Both the position numbers and the translations under genes were made by a program. DNA of 64,000 nt from Chrysophaeum taylorii (Eukaryota > Sar > Pelagophyceae > Pelagomonadales > Pelagomonadaceae). How positions within the stretch are numbered: the stretch's first letter is position 1; every line of letters begins with the position of its first letter. Shown here in pieces: positions 34,356 to 45,075 of this stretch. The stretch is from NCBI GenBank assembly GCA_029834535.1, contig JAQMWT010000488.1:72001-136000 (forward strand), written 5' to 3'. Under the pieces are notes generated by a model that had not been told where the DNA came from, made no database searches, and saw nothing but the letters and a program-made list of their open reading frames with translations.

Positions 34356-34360
34356 TCGCT
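34356..34360. repeat. Target-site duplication CGCTG, left
   Basis: The same five bases lie at 48,026-48,030, immediately outside the other end of the LTR element. Confidence 0.75.
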
Positions 34361-34762
34361 GTGGAGAGATTTGACCCTCTCCGGGTACATGGTAGAGACT
34401 GCGTGCAGTCTTAGGCGTGTACAGACCATTCCGCTTGTCACATGCTACTACACAAGGTAGGGATTTAGGCCCTAACTCCGTAACGGCATTAGGTCCCATA
34501 GAAGCGTTTACACTGACAACGGGGAACGAAGTCTCTGTTAATTAAACAGAAAACCCCGTACCCGACGGTACGCACCTGGGGGCCTACTCCAAGTTGGAAA
34601 AGAGCTTCAGACTGGGTTCTTCATAGTCATGAAATAAAAAGGGCGGAAGGGTAAGGGAAGAGGAAGAAAGAGGGAAAGCCGTATTACGGAGAGAAAACCC
34701 TCGTGTAGAGATAGGTGTGAAAATATTCCAGTGTCGCACACATAATAGTGTAGCTCTCTGGA
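34361..34762 (-). repeat. 3' LTR of the Copia element
   Basis: 402 nt, matching 47,629-48,025. On the minus strand it begins TCCAGAGAG and ends CTCTCCA. It is preceded (34,769-34,763, minus strand) by gaagggg, a short polypurine tract. A small insertion (gcgt) near 34,399 and scattered substitutions distinguish it from the 5' LTR. Confidence 0.88.
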
Positions 34763-34829
34763 CCCCTTCAACGTGTGGAAAAAGTTTATGCATTTCAGAC
34801 GTTCTTGAGGCGGAACTTGTGCAATATAC

Positions 34830-35225
34830 TAACTAACTAACTAACTTCAAACCTCTCCCGAGCATGGGAGCCAGGCCGGACCGGCAGGAGCCGGTACGGA
34901 ATCACAGAGGAAAATCACGCAGTTGGGGCAGAGGCGAGGGACGAGGACGGACTTGTTGATGGTGTACCGCCACTGCGCGCGGTCTTATGCGAGGTCGTGC
35001 AAAAGCGTCGCAGGCCGCGGACGTGTTGGTCCACGAACAATCGACCTGTCCGTCGCGTTCTGCCCAACCGAGCGAACCCCATCCCAGCGCGGACTTTCCG
35101 GGTGCTAACCGGCCAGCCCGGGAGGCGAGCAGGCACCGTCTCACTCCGGGACGGCCGGGGCCGCCGCAGGGAGCAAGCGTGTTAGGCGCCGTCCTCCATC
35201 GCAACCAAAGGTAAGCGATCGCAGT
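34830..35225 (-). mobile_element. SINE-like element, copy 1 (inverted, diverged body)
   Basis: Same family as the copies at 35.7, 37.5, 43.8 and 55.1 kb but reversed. Its 3' end (…ctcgggagaggtttgaag) and TTAG-type tail face left, and its 5' end carries ggttgcgatggaggacgg. The middle diverges strongly from the others. Flanks aatatac at 34,823-34,829 and 35,226-35,232 form a 7-bp target duplication. It lies between the 3' LTR and the accessory ORF. Confidence 0.75.
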
Positions 35226-35710
35226 AATATACATGACAATGGAACAAACAACAACAGAACAGGACAAATTAATTATGATGTCAAGCGTGTTGTAATGTTA
35301 CGCAAAGAAGCTGTATCAGTATCCACGTCAGATGTATGGTCCAATTCATCTTCACTATTATCATCCAGTTCCTTTAACTCTGGAGGTGAATTAAGGACAT
35401 CTGATGGTGGGTCGTTAGTAGTGTTAGTATTGTGCGTAGTCATTGCATCACTCAAGGTAACCAAGGGTGATATGACAGATGAAGGAAAGACATAGCCACA
35501 CACACACCCCTCTTAGCAGTCGACATTTAAAGACATAGCAGTGTCGGGAGTAAAAGCGTGTAGATCCAATGCAGGAATAACACGGTCATTTGCATCAGAC
35601 ATAGCTGCATGGAGATGATGAGCTGCTGCGTCGATTTGAACTTGCTGAGCCTCATTATACGTATTTGGAGGGAGCTGTCTAATAGATGAGATAAGTGACC
35701 AAGAAATGAT

Positions 35711-36074
35711 TATCCCTTACCCTGATCGCCGACTGCGGTTGCGATGGAGGACGGTGCCTCATGAATCCTGAGCCTTGCGAGGGCATCCACCCTCCCGGCG
35801 TAGGTTGGCACCTATTCGCCTCCCGGGCGGGCCGGTTGGCAGCCGGAACGTTCGCAGTGGGACGGGGTATGGCTGGGGGGCGAAGACGGAAGGTTATCGA
35901 CGAGTTGGTTGTCAGTCACATCGCGGTCTCCTCGTCGTATGGCGACAAGCTTGATGGTCATTCTCCGCCGACCGACCTTTCGGCGCTCCTCGTCTACAGG
36001 CCCGTGATTCCGGACTGGCTCCTGTCGGTCGGGCCTGGCTCCCATGCTCGGGAGAGGTCTGAAGTTAGTTAGTT
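35711..36074 (+). mobile_element. SINE-like element, copy 2
   Basis: 364 nt flanked by the 9-bp duplication agaaatgat (35,702-35,710 and 36,075-36,083). It starts tatcccttaccctgatcgcc, contains ggttgcgatggaggacgg and ends in (gtta)n. Over 95 per cent identical by eye to copies 3-5. It interrupts the accessory ORF of the Copia element. Confidence 0.85.
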
Positions 36075-37476
36075 AGAAATGATATGGACAAATACAGCAG
36101 AGGACGGGATTATGATGTCCTGATGCATCTGAAGACTTGACAAGATGTTGTCTAGTAGAGACACCTGCTTGATGTTCTCAATCACTTGGGTGTTTAAATT
36201 TTCGTAAATCTCTTGCATCTGTGTGAGAGATGTTGATGCAAGCGATAGTTGTTGCTCTTGTGCCTTCAATTGCTGTATAAAGACCGAACCTCTTCTTTTA
36301 ATTGATGTAAAGATTCAGTCATATTGTCGTTAGTTTTATCTGGCGTAGGTTCAGCGGGTGGATTGTTGATCGGCGCTGGTGAAACATCTTCAGAAGAAGT
36401 ATCATCTAAAAAGACATCATTTATGTCCGAAGGGTAGAAAACCTGGGTTAGCACATTTTCAAAGGCAGCTTGCTGTATAGGTGTTAGTTGACGAAAAAAA
36501 TTAAGCATTAACGGTAACGTTTCCGAGGAGATTGCGTTAAGTTGGTGAGAAACATCATCAACGAAGCGTTCGACAAGCACATTAAGCAGCTCGTCCGGGT
36601 TGGTTACTATGCATACTTTATCTTCAACAGAATGTAACAGAGACCAAGCTGCTACAAGAATCTCAAGATTTACACTCGAGATAAAGGGCAACCGAAGTAA
36701 AATCATGCTGCTTTCGTCAGGGTTAACAATGATTTTGGAGACATCAACTTTAAGGGATGTTGCAGTTTGCATGATTGCCTCTTTAAGCTGCTTATTAATA
36801 GCGATAGACTTTCCAAGGCGGAGGATTATAGCCCTGATGTGGGCCGCTGGATCGTTAAAACAAGAAAGTTGGAAGGGCTGCTGACTGTTGCGAATTAAAG
36901 ATATCCCATGATGTGACCGATCGCACAGCGCACAAATCAACAAGAAGAAAGGGCGCGGCACATCGAAACAGTGAGATGCATGTTGTTCAGACGCGAGATG
37001 ATCCTCAATAATTTGGCGAATCTTGTCAGTTTTAAGTTCGTCTTCATTACAAATGGTGAGCACGACTGGTGTGCCTGGCGCTTTCACTTTATTGTAGCAC
37101 TTTGTACACGTCACATGAACTTTGACAACCCCTTTAATGGGTGGGAAGCGATGAAGACGAATTCCCTCATTAGGAGATATAGCGGGGACGTTGCGGATAC
37201 GCTTAGTCTTGACACACAACATAGAGCTGAGATATTGGACATTGTCTACAAACTCTGTCTGTTGTGCTTCCGTAAGCAGCTGCTGCAAAGACTTAAACCA
37301 GCACTGGGGGTCCTTGTGTTGCGGAATAAGGAAATTGGGTGGTGATGAGCCAAGGGCAGTAACGTTCCCGGACATCATCGCTAATACGTCAAATTTACAA
37401 TGTTTGAGCAGGAAATACTCAGACTTTGTTGCTTGCGATTTAGACTGTTGTTGGGCAGCTGCTTTGGGCGTCGATT

Positions 37477-37835
37477 GATTGCCGACCGCGTGGTTGCGAT
37501 GGAGGACGGTGCCTCATGAATCCTGAGCCTTGCGAGGGCATCCGCCCTCCCGGCGTAGGTTGGCACCTATTCGCCTCACGGGCGGGCCGGTTGGCAGCCG
37601 GAACGTTCGCAGTGGGACGGGGTATGGCCGGGGGGCGCAGACGGAAGGTTATCGACGAGTTGGTTGTCAGTCACATCGCGGTCTCCTCGTCGCATGGCGA
37701 CAAGCTTGATGATCACTCTCCGCCGACCCACCTTTCGGCGCCCCTCGTCTACAGGCCCGTGATTCCGGACTGGCTCCTGTCGGTCCGGCCTGGCTCCCAT
37801 GCTCGGGAGAGGTCTGAAGTTAGTTAGTTAGTTAG
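37477..37835 (+). mobile_element. SINE-like element, copy 3
   Basis: Same family and orientation as copy 2; the first bases differ (gattgccgaccgcgtgg), suggesting slight 5' truncation. The tail is gttagttagttag. No clear target duplication was found. It also lies inside the accessory ORF. Confidence 0.8.
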
Positions 37836-38130
37836 TTGACGTCTTTGCGCCACCGACAAATAGGTTTGATGTTTCCGATTAGGGGAACTAGTCGGTGCAA
37901 CGCTTGGAGATAGAGCATTAAAAGGTGGAGACAGTGACAGTATACCACCACCACGACCCCGGTTCATGGTAGAGTGGCGTCGGCTCGCAGCATCTTTGTT
38001 TTTAGTGGGATTCATCATGAGAGGAATCTCCACATCACATTTTATGTGGCATTTCACATTTTAGCAAGCCAGTATCCTGTGCATGGCAGGGTTAGTTTAA
38101 AGTCATTTCGGACATAATGGAGGGTAATGA

Positions 38131-40114
38131 TTAACCATCTTGTTGAGCTATGGGTTGTTGTAAGCCGAGTAACGTGCGAAATCTGCTGAAGAGTGGAGCT
38201 CCAAAGGGTTTGGTAAATCCATCGGCGATATTATGGGAGCCGGAAACATGATGTAGACGGATGCGTTTTAACTGTACGTAGTCGCGTATACAGAACCAAC
38301 GTGTGCTGATAGCTTTAGCCTTAGTCGCACTGTCGGGATTATTAGATAGATGAATAGCAGAAGCAGAATCTCCAAGTATAGGGCTGTTACGTATGAACGA
38401 CATGTCCGACGGGAGGGGATTGTCATGAACATCATAGTCTAATAGCAAGTCTTTCCCTGGAGGTTGGCTGAGATAGAAGTGAGGATTTATAGCGAATGCC
38501 ATTTCCGTTAGCAATTTGCGTAACCAGACGACATCATCGGCGCACATATTAAGGGCTATGAGCTCACTTTCGTGCGTAGAAGTAGCTATAATATGTTGCA
38601 ACTTGGACTTCCAAGTGATAAGAGAACCAAACAAAAAAATGGCGTAACTTGTTGTAGATTTGCGGTCTTGTTCATAAGAAGGTGCATTGTCGGCATCAAC
38701 GAATGCGACCAGTGGATCAAAATTACCTGAATTAACTTGTTCTTTAGTGTAGTCCAACATGGTGGCCATGTCAGTACGATTGCCGATAAGAAGTCGAAGA
38801 TGGTCCATTAGAGCGGAAGAACCAGAGTAGTACCAGAGACGAAGATTACGATTTTCGGGCTTACGCAAGTAGCGGAGCGTTCCTGTTAGTACTTGAACAT
38901 GCAGAAATGCTGGATTATGCATTCCTCGAGAGCAACGACTAAGACTTTGTGATAGATCGGGGCGACAGGCCAATTGGACAAACGTGAGCTTGCCGAGTAG
39001 AGTGGAGAAGGTGTGAAGGATGAACTTGTCCATATCAGAAGATGGCTCTCCAGGTTTATACGTGGTTGATGGTGACATCGGTGTGGAGGTGGGACGTAAC
39101 TGCATTAAAATGGGGTACTCTTCGAACAATGCATCAAGTTTAGCCTGACAGTCCAGTGATATAGAGCCATCAGTTGTGCGCGTTATGCGTATACTTAAGA
39201 GAGTATGGACTTCCTCGAAGGTGTCGACTGAGTATCCCTTTTTCAGAGCGTGCTGGAACTCACGACGTAGAGTTTCCGAAGTACAAGTAATGACGACGTC
39301 GTCTACTGAGAGCGTGCAAATTAGAAATGTAGCATCAGCTTGGACTTTAGCGTAAATGCACTGTTCGAAATCGTGTGCAACCTAATGAATCAAAGAAAGT
39401 GTTTATGGTTTGATTCCAAAGGGCAGGGCTCTGAAGCAATCCATAGAGAGATTTAAGTAGCCTTGGGAGACGGCGGCCTCGGTATTTAGTATCTTAAGGA
39501 TCGAGAAGGTAAATGCCTTGAGGCAGTTTGACGTAGACATGAGAATCGATGGGAGCTTGAACAAAAGCGTTAGGGACGTCGACGTGGAAGACGGGAAGTC
39601 GCAGGTGAGCTGCTAGCGCCAAAACACAACGGATGCCGGTAAGCTGTGCCATAGGACTGAATGTGTTGAAGAAATCGGTGCCCAGAGAGGCTAAGAATCC
39701 TCGTAGGACCAGGCGTGCTTTATGTTTAATGTACTGACCAGCAGCATTGGTTTTTATACGTAGGACGAGACGGGTGTCAATAGGCTTTGAGTTAACCATT
39801 GGCAGCGCTAGTTTAAAGCAGCCAAACTTGACAATGTCAAAAATCTCTTTGGAGATGGCAGCAACATAAGCTTTGCGATCAGCGTCTGAGAGACCTTTGA
39901 GGCAGTTCAATTCATATTCATCAATTTTGATATCTTTGGCTTGAATCTTGTATTCGTCCGAACCAACCGTGCTGGGATCATGAGTCGTCGTCAGATGAGT
40001 AATTGCGTAAGAAGCGACATTATCTGGCAGATGAGCGTGATCGGGATCTTCGATGAGTTGAACGACGAGTAGAGGAGCATCACCAAGGTGGGCTTCAATG
40101 TAATGCGATTGCAC
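38131..40114 (-). pseudogene. Copia reverse transcriptase-RNase H region
   Basis: The RT N-terminal part (40,114-39,494) shows the RVT_2 pattern: KHKARLVLRGF, TFSPMAQLTGIRCVLALAA, HVDVPNAFVQAPID and VYVKLPQGIYLLDP, followed at once by TAA. Reading continues in the same frame (LLKSLYGLLQSPALWNQ), then shifts frame near 39,365 before the catalytic LSVDDVVIT, which replaces the usual YVDD. The RNase H region (38,131-39,129) has VAFVDADNA, DRKSTTSYAIFLFGSLITWK, STHESELIAL and HNIADGFTKP, all standard Copia motifs. With one stop and one frameshift it cannot make a full polyprotein as it stands. Confidence 0.9.
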
Positions 40115-40159
40115 GGTGATATAGTCTTCGATGGCGGAGAGATGAGGCTCGGAAGCACC

Positions 40160-42406
40160 CTAGGAAGCGTCGTTATGATCCAAAATAGAATGGGGCGTGA
40201 TCAGGGCATAAGCATATTGAGCGGGAGGAACTTGAAAGGCGTGAGCATGTTCAGAAATTAAATGAACGAGAGCTTGAGGAAGGTGAAAATCGGCAAGGTT
40301 GACGTCGTCGTAGAAGTGGACATGAGGAACATCAGGCGATGGGTGGCTATGGCTCCTATGACACATAACTGAAGAGGACAGTGAAATCGCTTGGTGAACA
40401 TGGTGATGAAGGGATGGTGTAAATTCCCCCTCTGGAGGTATAGCCGTCCAGTGGATGCCATGAGCGATATGAAGGGAGTGGAGGGTGGGGTCGCAGAAGG
40501 TTATGTGCTGCTTGGAGAGGTCATACTTGAAGTCGGCAAGCGTACCACCGGCTTGTTATAAGCGGCAACAGTAGGCGAAGCAATACGAGTAAGAACATCC
40601 TTGAGATCGTTTTGCGACGAGGCTGAGGGTGATGAGGACCACGGGTGAGACGGAGGACATCCTGGGAATAGAGAGACCGATAAGATGGTAAAAGTGGCAG
40701 AGTGTCGGGAGACACTTCAGATGTAGGTGTGGTGGTGGAAGTAGCGGGTGCAGGAGCAGCTGGAGCACATGCGGGAGCGGGAGAGGGAGCATGGAGATGA
40801 GAAGAAGGAGTCCCCCTCTCATGGTCAGTGTCGGTAGGCATAGCATTCCCCCTCTGCGTCGCATCATTGGGGGTGCTGTGAACAGAGAAGGGAATGTCGG
40901 GTGAAGCTGCGGGAGGTGGATGCTGTTCATAATCAGGAGGAGATTTAGAAATAAGATGGGGGAAAGTCAGTTTAGAGGAAACACGGGCTTGGCCGTTTTC
41001 AGGATTAAGGACAACATCGGCTAAATGATTAACATGGGGTGTTATTAAAGGATTTATAACGTTAGCACCGCATAAGTAGATGTAGGGACGGCATCGGGGT
41101 TCATATTTATGAAATTCGTTAGGTTCCAAATGCAAATAACAAACAGAGCCAAAAGGTTTGAGGTAGTCTTGTTGGGGAACATTACATTGGTCTAACAAAA
41201 CTTGTTGGGGACTTAGGACTTTATTATAAATACGTTCGAGGGAAACGTTAGGGAGGAGATTATATGATTGGATAGCATGTATAACAGCCCACGGGTAGTG
41301 TGGTGCCGGATCTGTTAGGGGGTGACCTTTATAGGATACATTAAGCATATGCCTGAGTCGTGTAGACGCGGCAGTGGCTATGTGACCAACAGCGGCTTCG
41401 ACTTCATGATTAAAGACATGTAAGTAAGGGGGGGACGCGGACATACTAATACCATGCTCCACACGGAAGGGGGTTGTAACATGCTGAGATAAATAGGGTT
41501 TAAAGGAATCACAATAGATTTGTTTTAGTTGTACACGAACAGAAGTAGAGCAAAAACTGCGGACAAACTCAAGGGCGTTACAAAATTCGCTAGAGTTAGT
41601 GCTACGACAAAAGTACACTAACAACAATTTAGAAACGAGACACTTAAAAACAATGATATGTCGAAAGGATCCCCATTCCGAGAGCACAGAGACGTAACCA
41701 CCGTCACATGCCTAAGCTTCACCAGGTTGAAAACTTTTTTCGAATGATGGTTGCTTGATAAGGTGGTGTGGATGAGGAAAGCGTTTTTATGAATCGTACA
41801 ATCCACACAGAACTTACGGTAGGGTACGTCAGATGGGTGGTGTCCAGGACTGGCAATAACCTGAACAGCTTTTATGGCTTGAGAATCACTGGAATGGTGA
41901 ATGCTGTGAAAGTTCGTTGCTCGTTGTTGCGCATCTCGAAATGCAAGGGTGCCCCTGGCATGGACTTTCTTATCGAAGGGTGCATGCTTCTCGTGGAGCT
42001 GTCTTGGCGTTATAAGTGGTATTTGTTTTTCTTTAGTAGGAGATAATATATCTGCGGATAGGATGCTAGAGAGGAAAGCATGAGCTACTGAATCTGTATG
42101 AAAAGAGGTAAGTTCGTGGTTAGAAGTGATAGTATCACAACATAAGAGTTTTTTATTGGAAATGTAGAACATAGTAATGGAACTCTGGTGTAATGTTGAA
42201 GATGTATCTGTTGGGAATATATTTGTGAAGAAGGTTGACCTATAGTTTTTGGTTAGAGGAGCGTGATCAGGGTCAAACGATGGTGATAGCGTTAATGTAC
42301 GCAAGTCGTAAACAAGCTGACACAAGTGTTTATAAATTGTATGATATGTTCCAGCTGGAATAGCATTTGCGATGATATCAGAGCATAGGTCAGGGGACAA
42401 AGACAA
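40160..42406 (-). pseudogene. Copia GAG-pre-integrase and integrase region
   Basis: At 42,406-41,618 the HHCC zinc-binding domain preceding integrase is visible (HHPSDVPYRKFCVDC, preceded by HEKHAPF). After a TAG and frame change near 41,715 the core continues: ACDGGYVSVLSEWGSF (first Asp), QIYCDSFKPYL (second Asp) and HEVEAAVGHIA (Glu), giving the DDE triad. The integrase C-terminal part has NKVLSPQQVLLDQ and KPFGSVCYLHLEPNE. A Pro/Ala/Thr-rich linker (40,930-40,650) and fragmentary frames to 40,160 lead into RT. Broken by at least one stop. Confidence 0.8.
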
Positions 42407-44389
42407 AGAAAATTGATTTGGTGCGCTGTGAAGTTATTGGCGCGTGCCAATTCGCGAGTTGAGTAGTGTCGGATGCGATCGAGTCGTGGATAGTACACGA
42501 GCATATTAGCAAATCCACGAATGGTAGGAGTGGGAGTACATATAGAGTGAACTTTGGCTCCCATCTTCCTGTCGCTTGATGTTATAAAGCCCAAATATCT
42601 GCTTTGGGACAAATGCATGTCACTTAAAGCAAGTATTTTGTCGATAAATTCGAGACGATTTTCCTGAGGGTAGAAGACAAAAGAATCATGAAATACAGGA
42701 GAGGTATAGGAAACCAGTGCTTGTACTAGACGACGTGTGTCTTGATTTTCATTATTATGATGGTATGCTTGGCAAAGCCAAAAAAAGCCGGTAACTGGTT
42801 CGAAAGAAGCAGTCTTGTCGACTCCGGCATCGTGTGTTAAAAGGGTGTAGGTTTCGCCAAAAGCATTTATATGTACCTGGTATTTAGAGGAAGAGTTAGA
42901 AACTGTTGTGTCTCCGCCTGTGTGTCTTCCACCAGTGATGTAAATGATAGGTGAAGTAGAGGATTTATTTAGGTTGGTTAGATTCGATAGTTGTAATACG
43001 AAAGGACACAGGTAATGTGACGGATTTAGGGAATAATCGTCCCATGATATTATAGAGGAGCACAAAGGCTTTGAGTTCAATAGGGGATCTCATGCACGCT
43101 AGTGGTTTTCTTGAATTAGTCAAGAATCCCAGGCGAAAATTGGAAATGCCGTCCATTTCATCTTGACTGGGATGTTCGACTGTTTTATTAGAGTGCAGAC
43201 GAAGGAACAGCATAGTTAAGGTTTCGAGCTCAGTCACATTTAAGCGCACGGATCCGGTACGACTAAATATGTTATAGGTTTTGGGTGTGGACACAAATGG
43301 TAAGTCAGGAAAGACTTGTGTCCAAGGTTCGTCGACTATTAACTTGCGACTGATGGAGTTAGCATGGTCTGCGATATCCAGAAAGGAGGTGACTCGTTTA
43401 TTAGGCCATGAAAGCAGATCGAGAGGGCCGGTGTTATATTTGCGTGCAACGAGGATCCATCTTTCTCTGGCTTGATAATCTCCACATAGATAGCATGGAA
43501 ATCGGTCACATATGTCCACCGTGTAGTGCATCGTTGAGAAGATGAGATTAGCAACTCGTATATGGTCTTCGTACGATGCGGAGTGTGGTGGTGTCATTTC
43601 CATGAAAAGAACAAGCGGCTTTAAAAGCTCACGTACACTTAGAGCACTTGGAAACAAGGAATCATCCATATCGCGTTCGAAGGTGGAAATGGATCTCCCA
43701 TTGATTATGTTGCGATTTGTGCATGGTGATGTCAATTCCACTATGTCAGTGTAATATCGTGCACGTTCAACGTCCGTACCCTTACCCTGATCGCCGACTG
43801 CGGTTGCGATGGAGGACGGTGCCTCATGAATCCTGAGCCTTGCGAGGGCATCCGCCCTCCCGGCGTAGGTTGGCACCTATTCGCCTCCCGGGCGCGCCGG
43901 TTGGCAGCCGGAACGTTCGCAGTGGGACGGGGTATGGCCGGGGGGCGAATACGGAAGGTTATCGACGAGTTGGTTGTCAGTCACATCGCGGTCTCCTCGT
44001 CGCATGGCGACAAGCTTGATGGTCACTCTCCGCCGACCGACCTTTCGGCGCTCCTCGTCTACAGGCCCGTGATTCCGGGCTGGCTCCTGTCGGTCCGGCC
44101 TGGCTCCCATGCTCGGGAGAGGTCTGAACATAGTTAGTTAGTTAGTCAACGTCCGATGCTCGATGGAGATATGTTAAAAACTTAGGGATGGGAAAACTTC
44201 GATGGAGTTACCAAAACGTCTTCGTAGCATGTGCGTGATATTGTCGTCGCTCTCAACAAGAACTTTAACGTTGATGTTGATTTGCAAGTCATTAGAAGCG
44301 CAAGCCAAGAATGCAGGAGTGGACATCCCAGAGCAAAGTAAAGTTACTGTAGGTATTCGTGGGCTAGTAGAAGTTACTGTATGGAGCAA
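42292..44389 (-). pseudogene. Long extra region between protease and integrase of the Copia element
   Basis: About 1.7 kb of coding-like sequence (44,389-44,174, 43,776-42,965, 43,080-42,292) lies between the protease and the integrase zinc domain, where Copia elements normally have none. It contains CDRFPCYLCGDYQARER, possibly a degenerate zinc knuckle, then a mostly helical region and a segment with ITGGRHTGGDTTV. A SINE copy interrupts it, and one frame change occurs at 42,965-43,080. I recognise no domain with confidence. Confidence 0.5.
43777..44145 (+). mobile_element. SINE-like element, copy 4
   Basis: 369 nt flanked by the perfect 10-bp duplication tcaacgtccg (43,767-43,776 and 44,146-44,155). 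Starts tacccttaccctgatcgcc, ends tagttagttagttag. Inserted into the region between protease and integrase of the Copia element. Confidence 0.88.
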
Positions 44390-44493
44390 ACGTGTTGTAA
44401 CCTTGCGTCATACTGGAGGTGGGAAATGCTTTCGTATATAAGGCAGCTGCGAATGCATTTACTCCAAAATGGTTTTAAGCCATGGGACATAAA

Positions 44494-45075
44494 TTACTCG
44501 TTCCATGAGGGTGGAGTATAGTTTGAGCATTTTGCGTTGTTCATTAAAAGCACATAGTCTGAACTGTAGTGAGCGAAGTTCCATTTTACGCGCTTTTGCT
44601 TGTTGTAGAAAAAAATTGGTAGACTTGGCAACAGGTTACTGAGTCTAAACAAAGTAATCTTGACATTATCATCAATTTTGCTCTGGATAGATGATTGTCC
44701 TTTAAATTCGACTTCATAAAGGTGTATACCAAGTTTATCTTCTCCCCATTGAGTCATACTGATGATGTGCAGATCGGGATCGTTGTGGTCGTTTTGCTTG
44801 GGTAGGAAAAGCGCAACGTCTAGCTTTACATATCCCGCATTTGGATTATGCGGGATATGTAAAGCGGGAATGACGGTCCTTATAATCATAGCATGTGTAA
44901 TTCTCTGCGTATCCGTAGCAGTCTGGATAGCAGGTGATAAAGACTCGGGTAGCTTTACGATGTGGATAGGATCAGCATAACGCTTAAAGTTAGTTACATG
45001 TTGAGAAGCACATGTGTCAGCGTATCCTGGCGTAGTCATTAGCGGTAAATTGCACTCGTTGTACAGTTTAAGCAT
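44494..45075 (-). pseudogene. Copia aspartic protease region
   Basis: The stretch YADTCASQHVTNFKRYADP corresponds to the Copia protease motif DSGAS/T-x-H-x-T, here with Cys in the third position (DTCAS). The frame overlaps the end of gag by 37 nt (45,039-45,075), so expression would need a frameshift or the overlap is a lesion. A GMT-like second half is not obvious. Ends at a stop at 44,494. Confidence 0.6.

Larger units (their letters stand above)
35513..38057 (-). pseudogene. Post-pol accessory ORF of the Copia element, split by two SINE insertions
   Basis: Coding pieces run 38,057-37,836, then 37,476-36,266, 36,269-36,084 and 35,701-35,513. The first begins MKCHIKCDVEIPLMMNPTK. The main piece has a CTKC...HLASEQH pattern and a following CALCDRSHH, suggesting one or two zinc-binding motifs, then a long helical region and an acidic Pro-rich tail. 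The next piece is coiled-coil (QQLSLASTSLTQMQEIYENL). The last ends with TAMSLNVDC and TAA at 35,515-35,513. A one-base frameshift lies near 36,267. Removing the SINE at 35,711-36,074 plus one target duplication rejoins the frame exactly. I recognise no family; it sits where env-like genes of other LTR elements sit, but no signal peptide or membrane segment is obvious. Confidence 0.6.
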
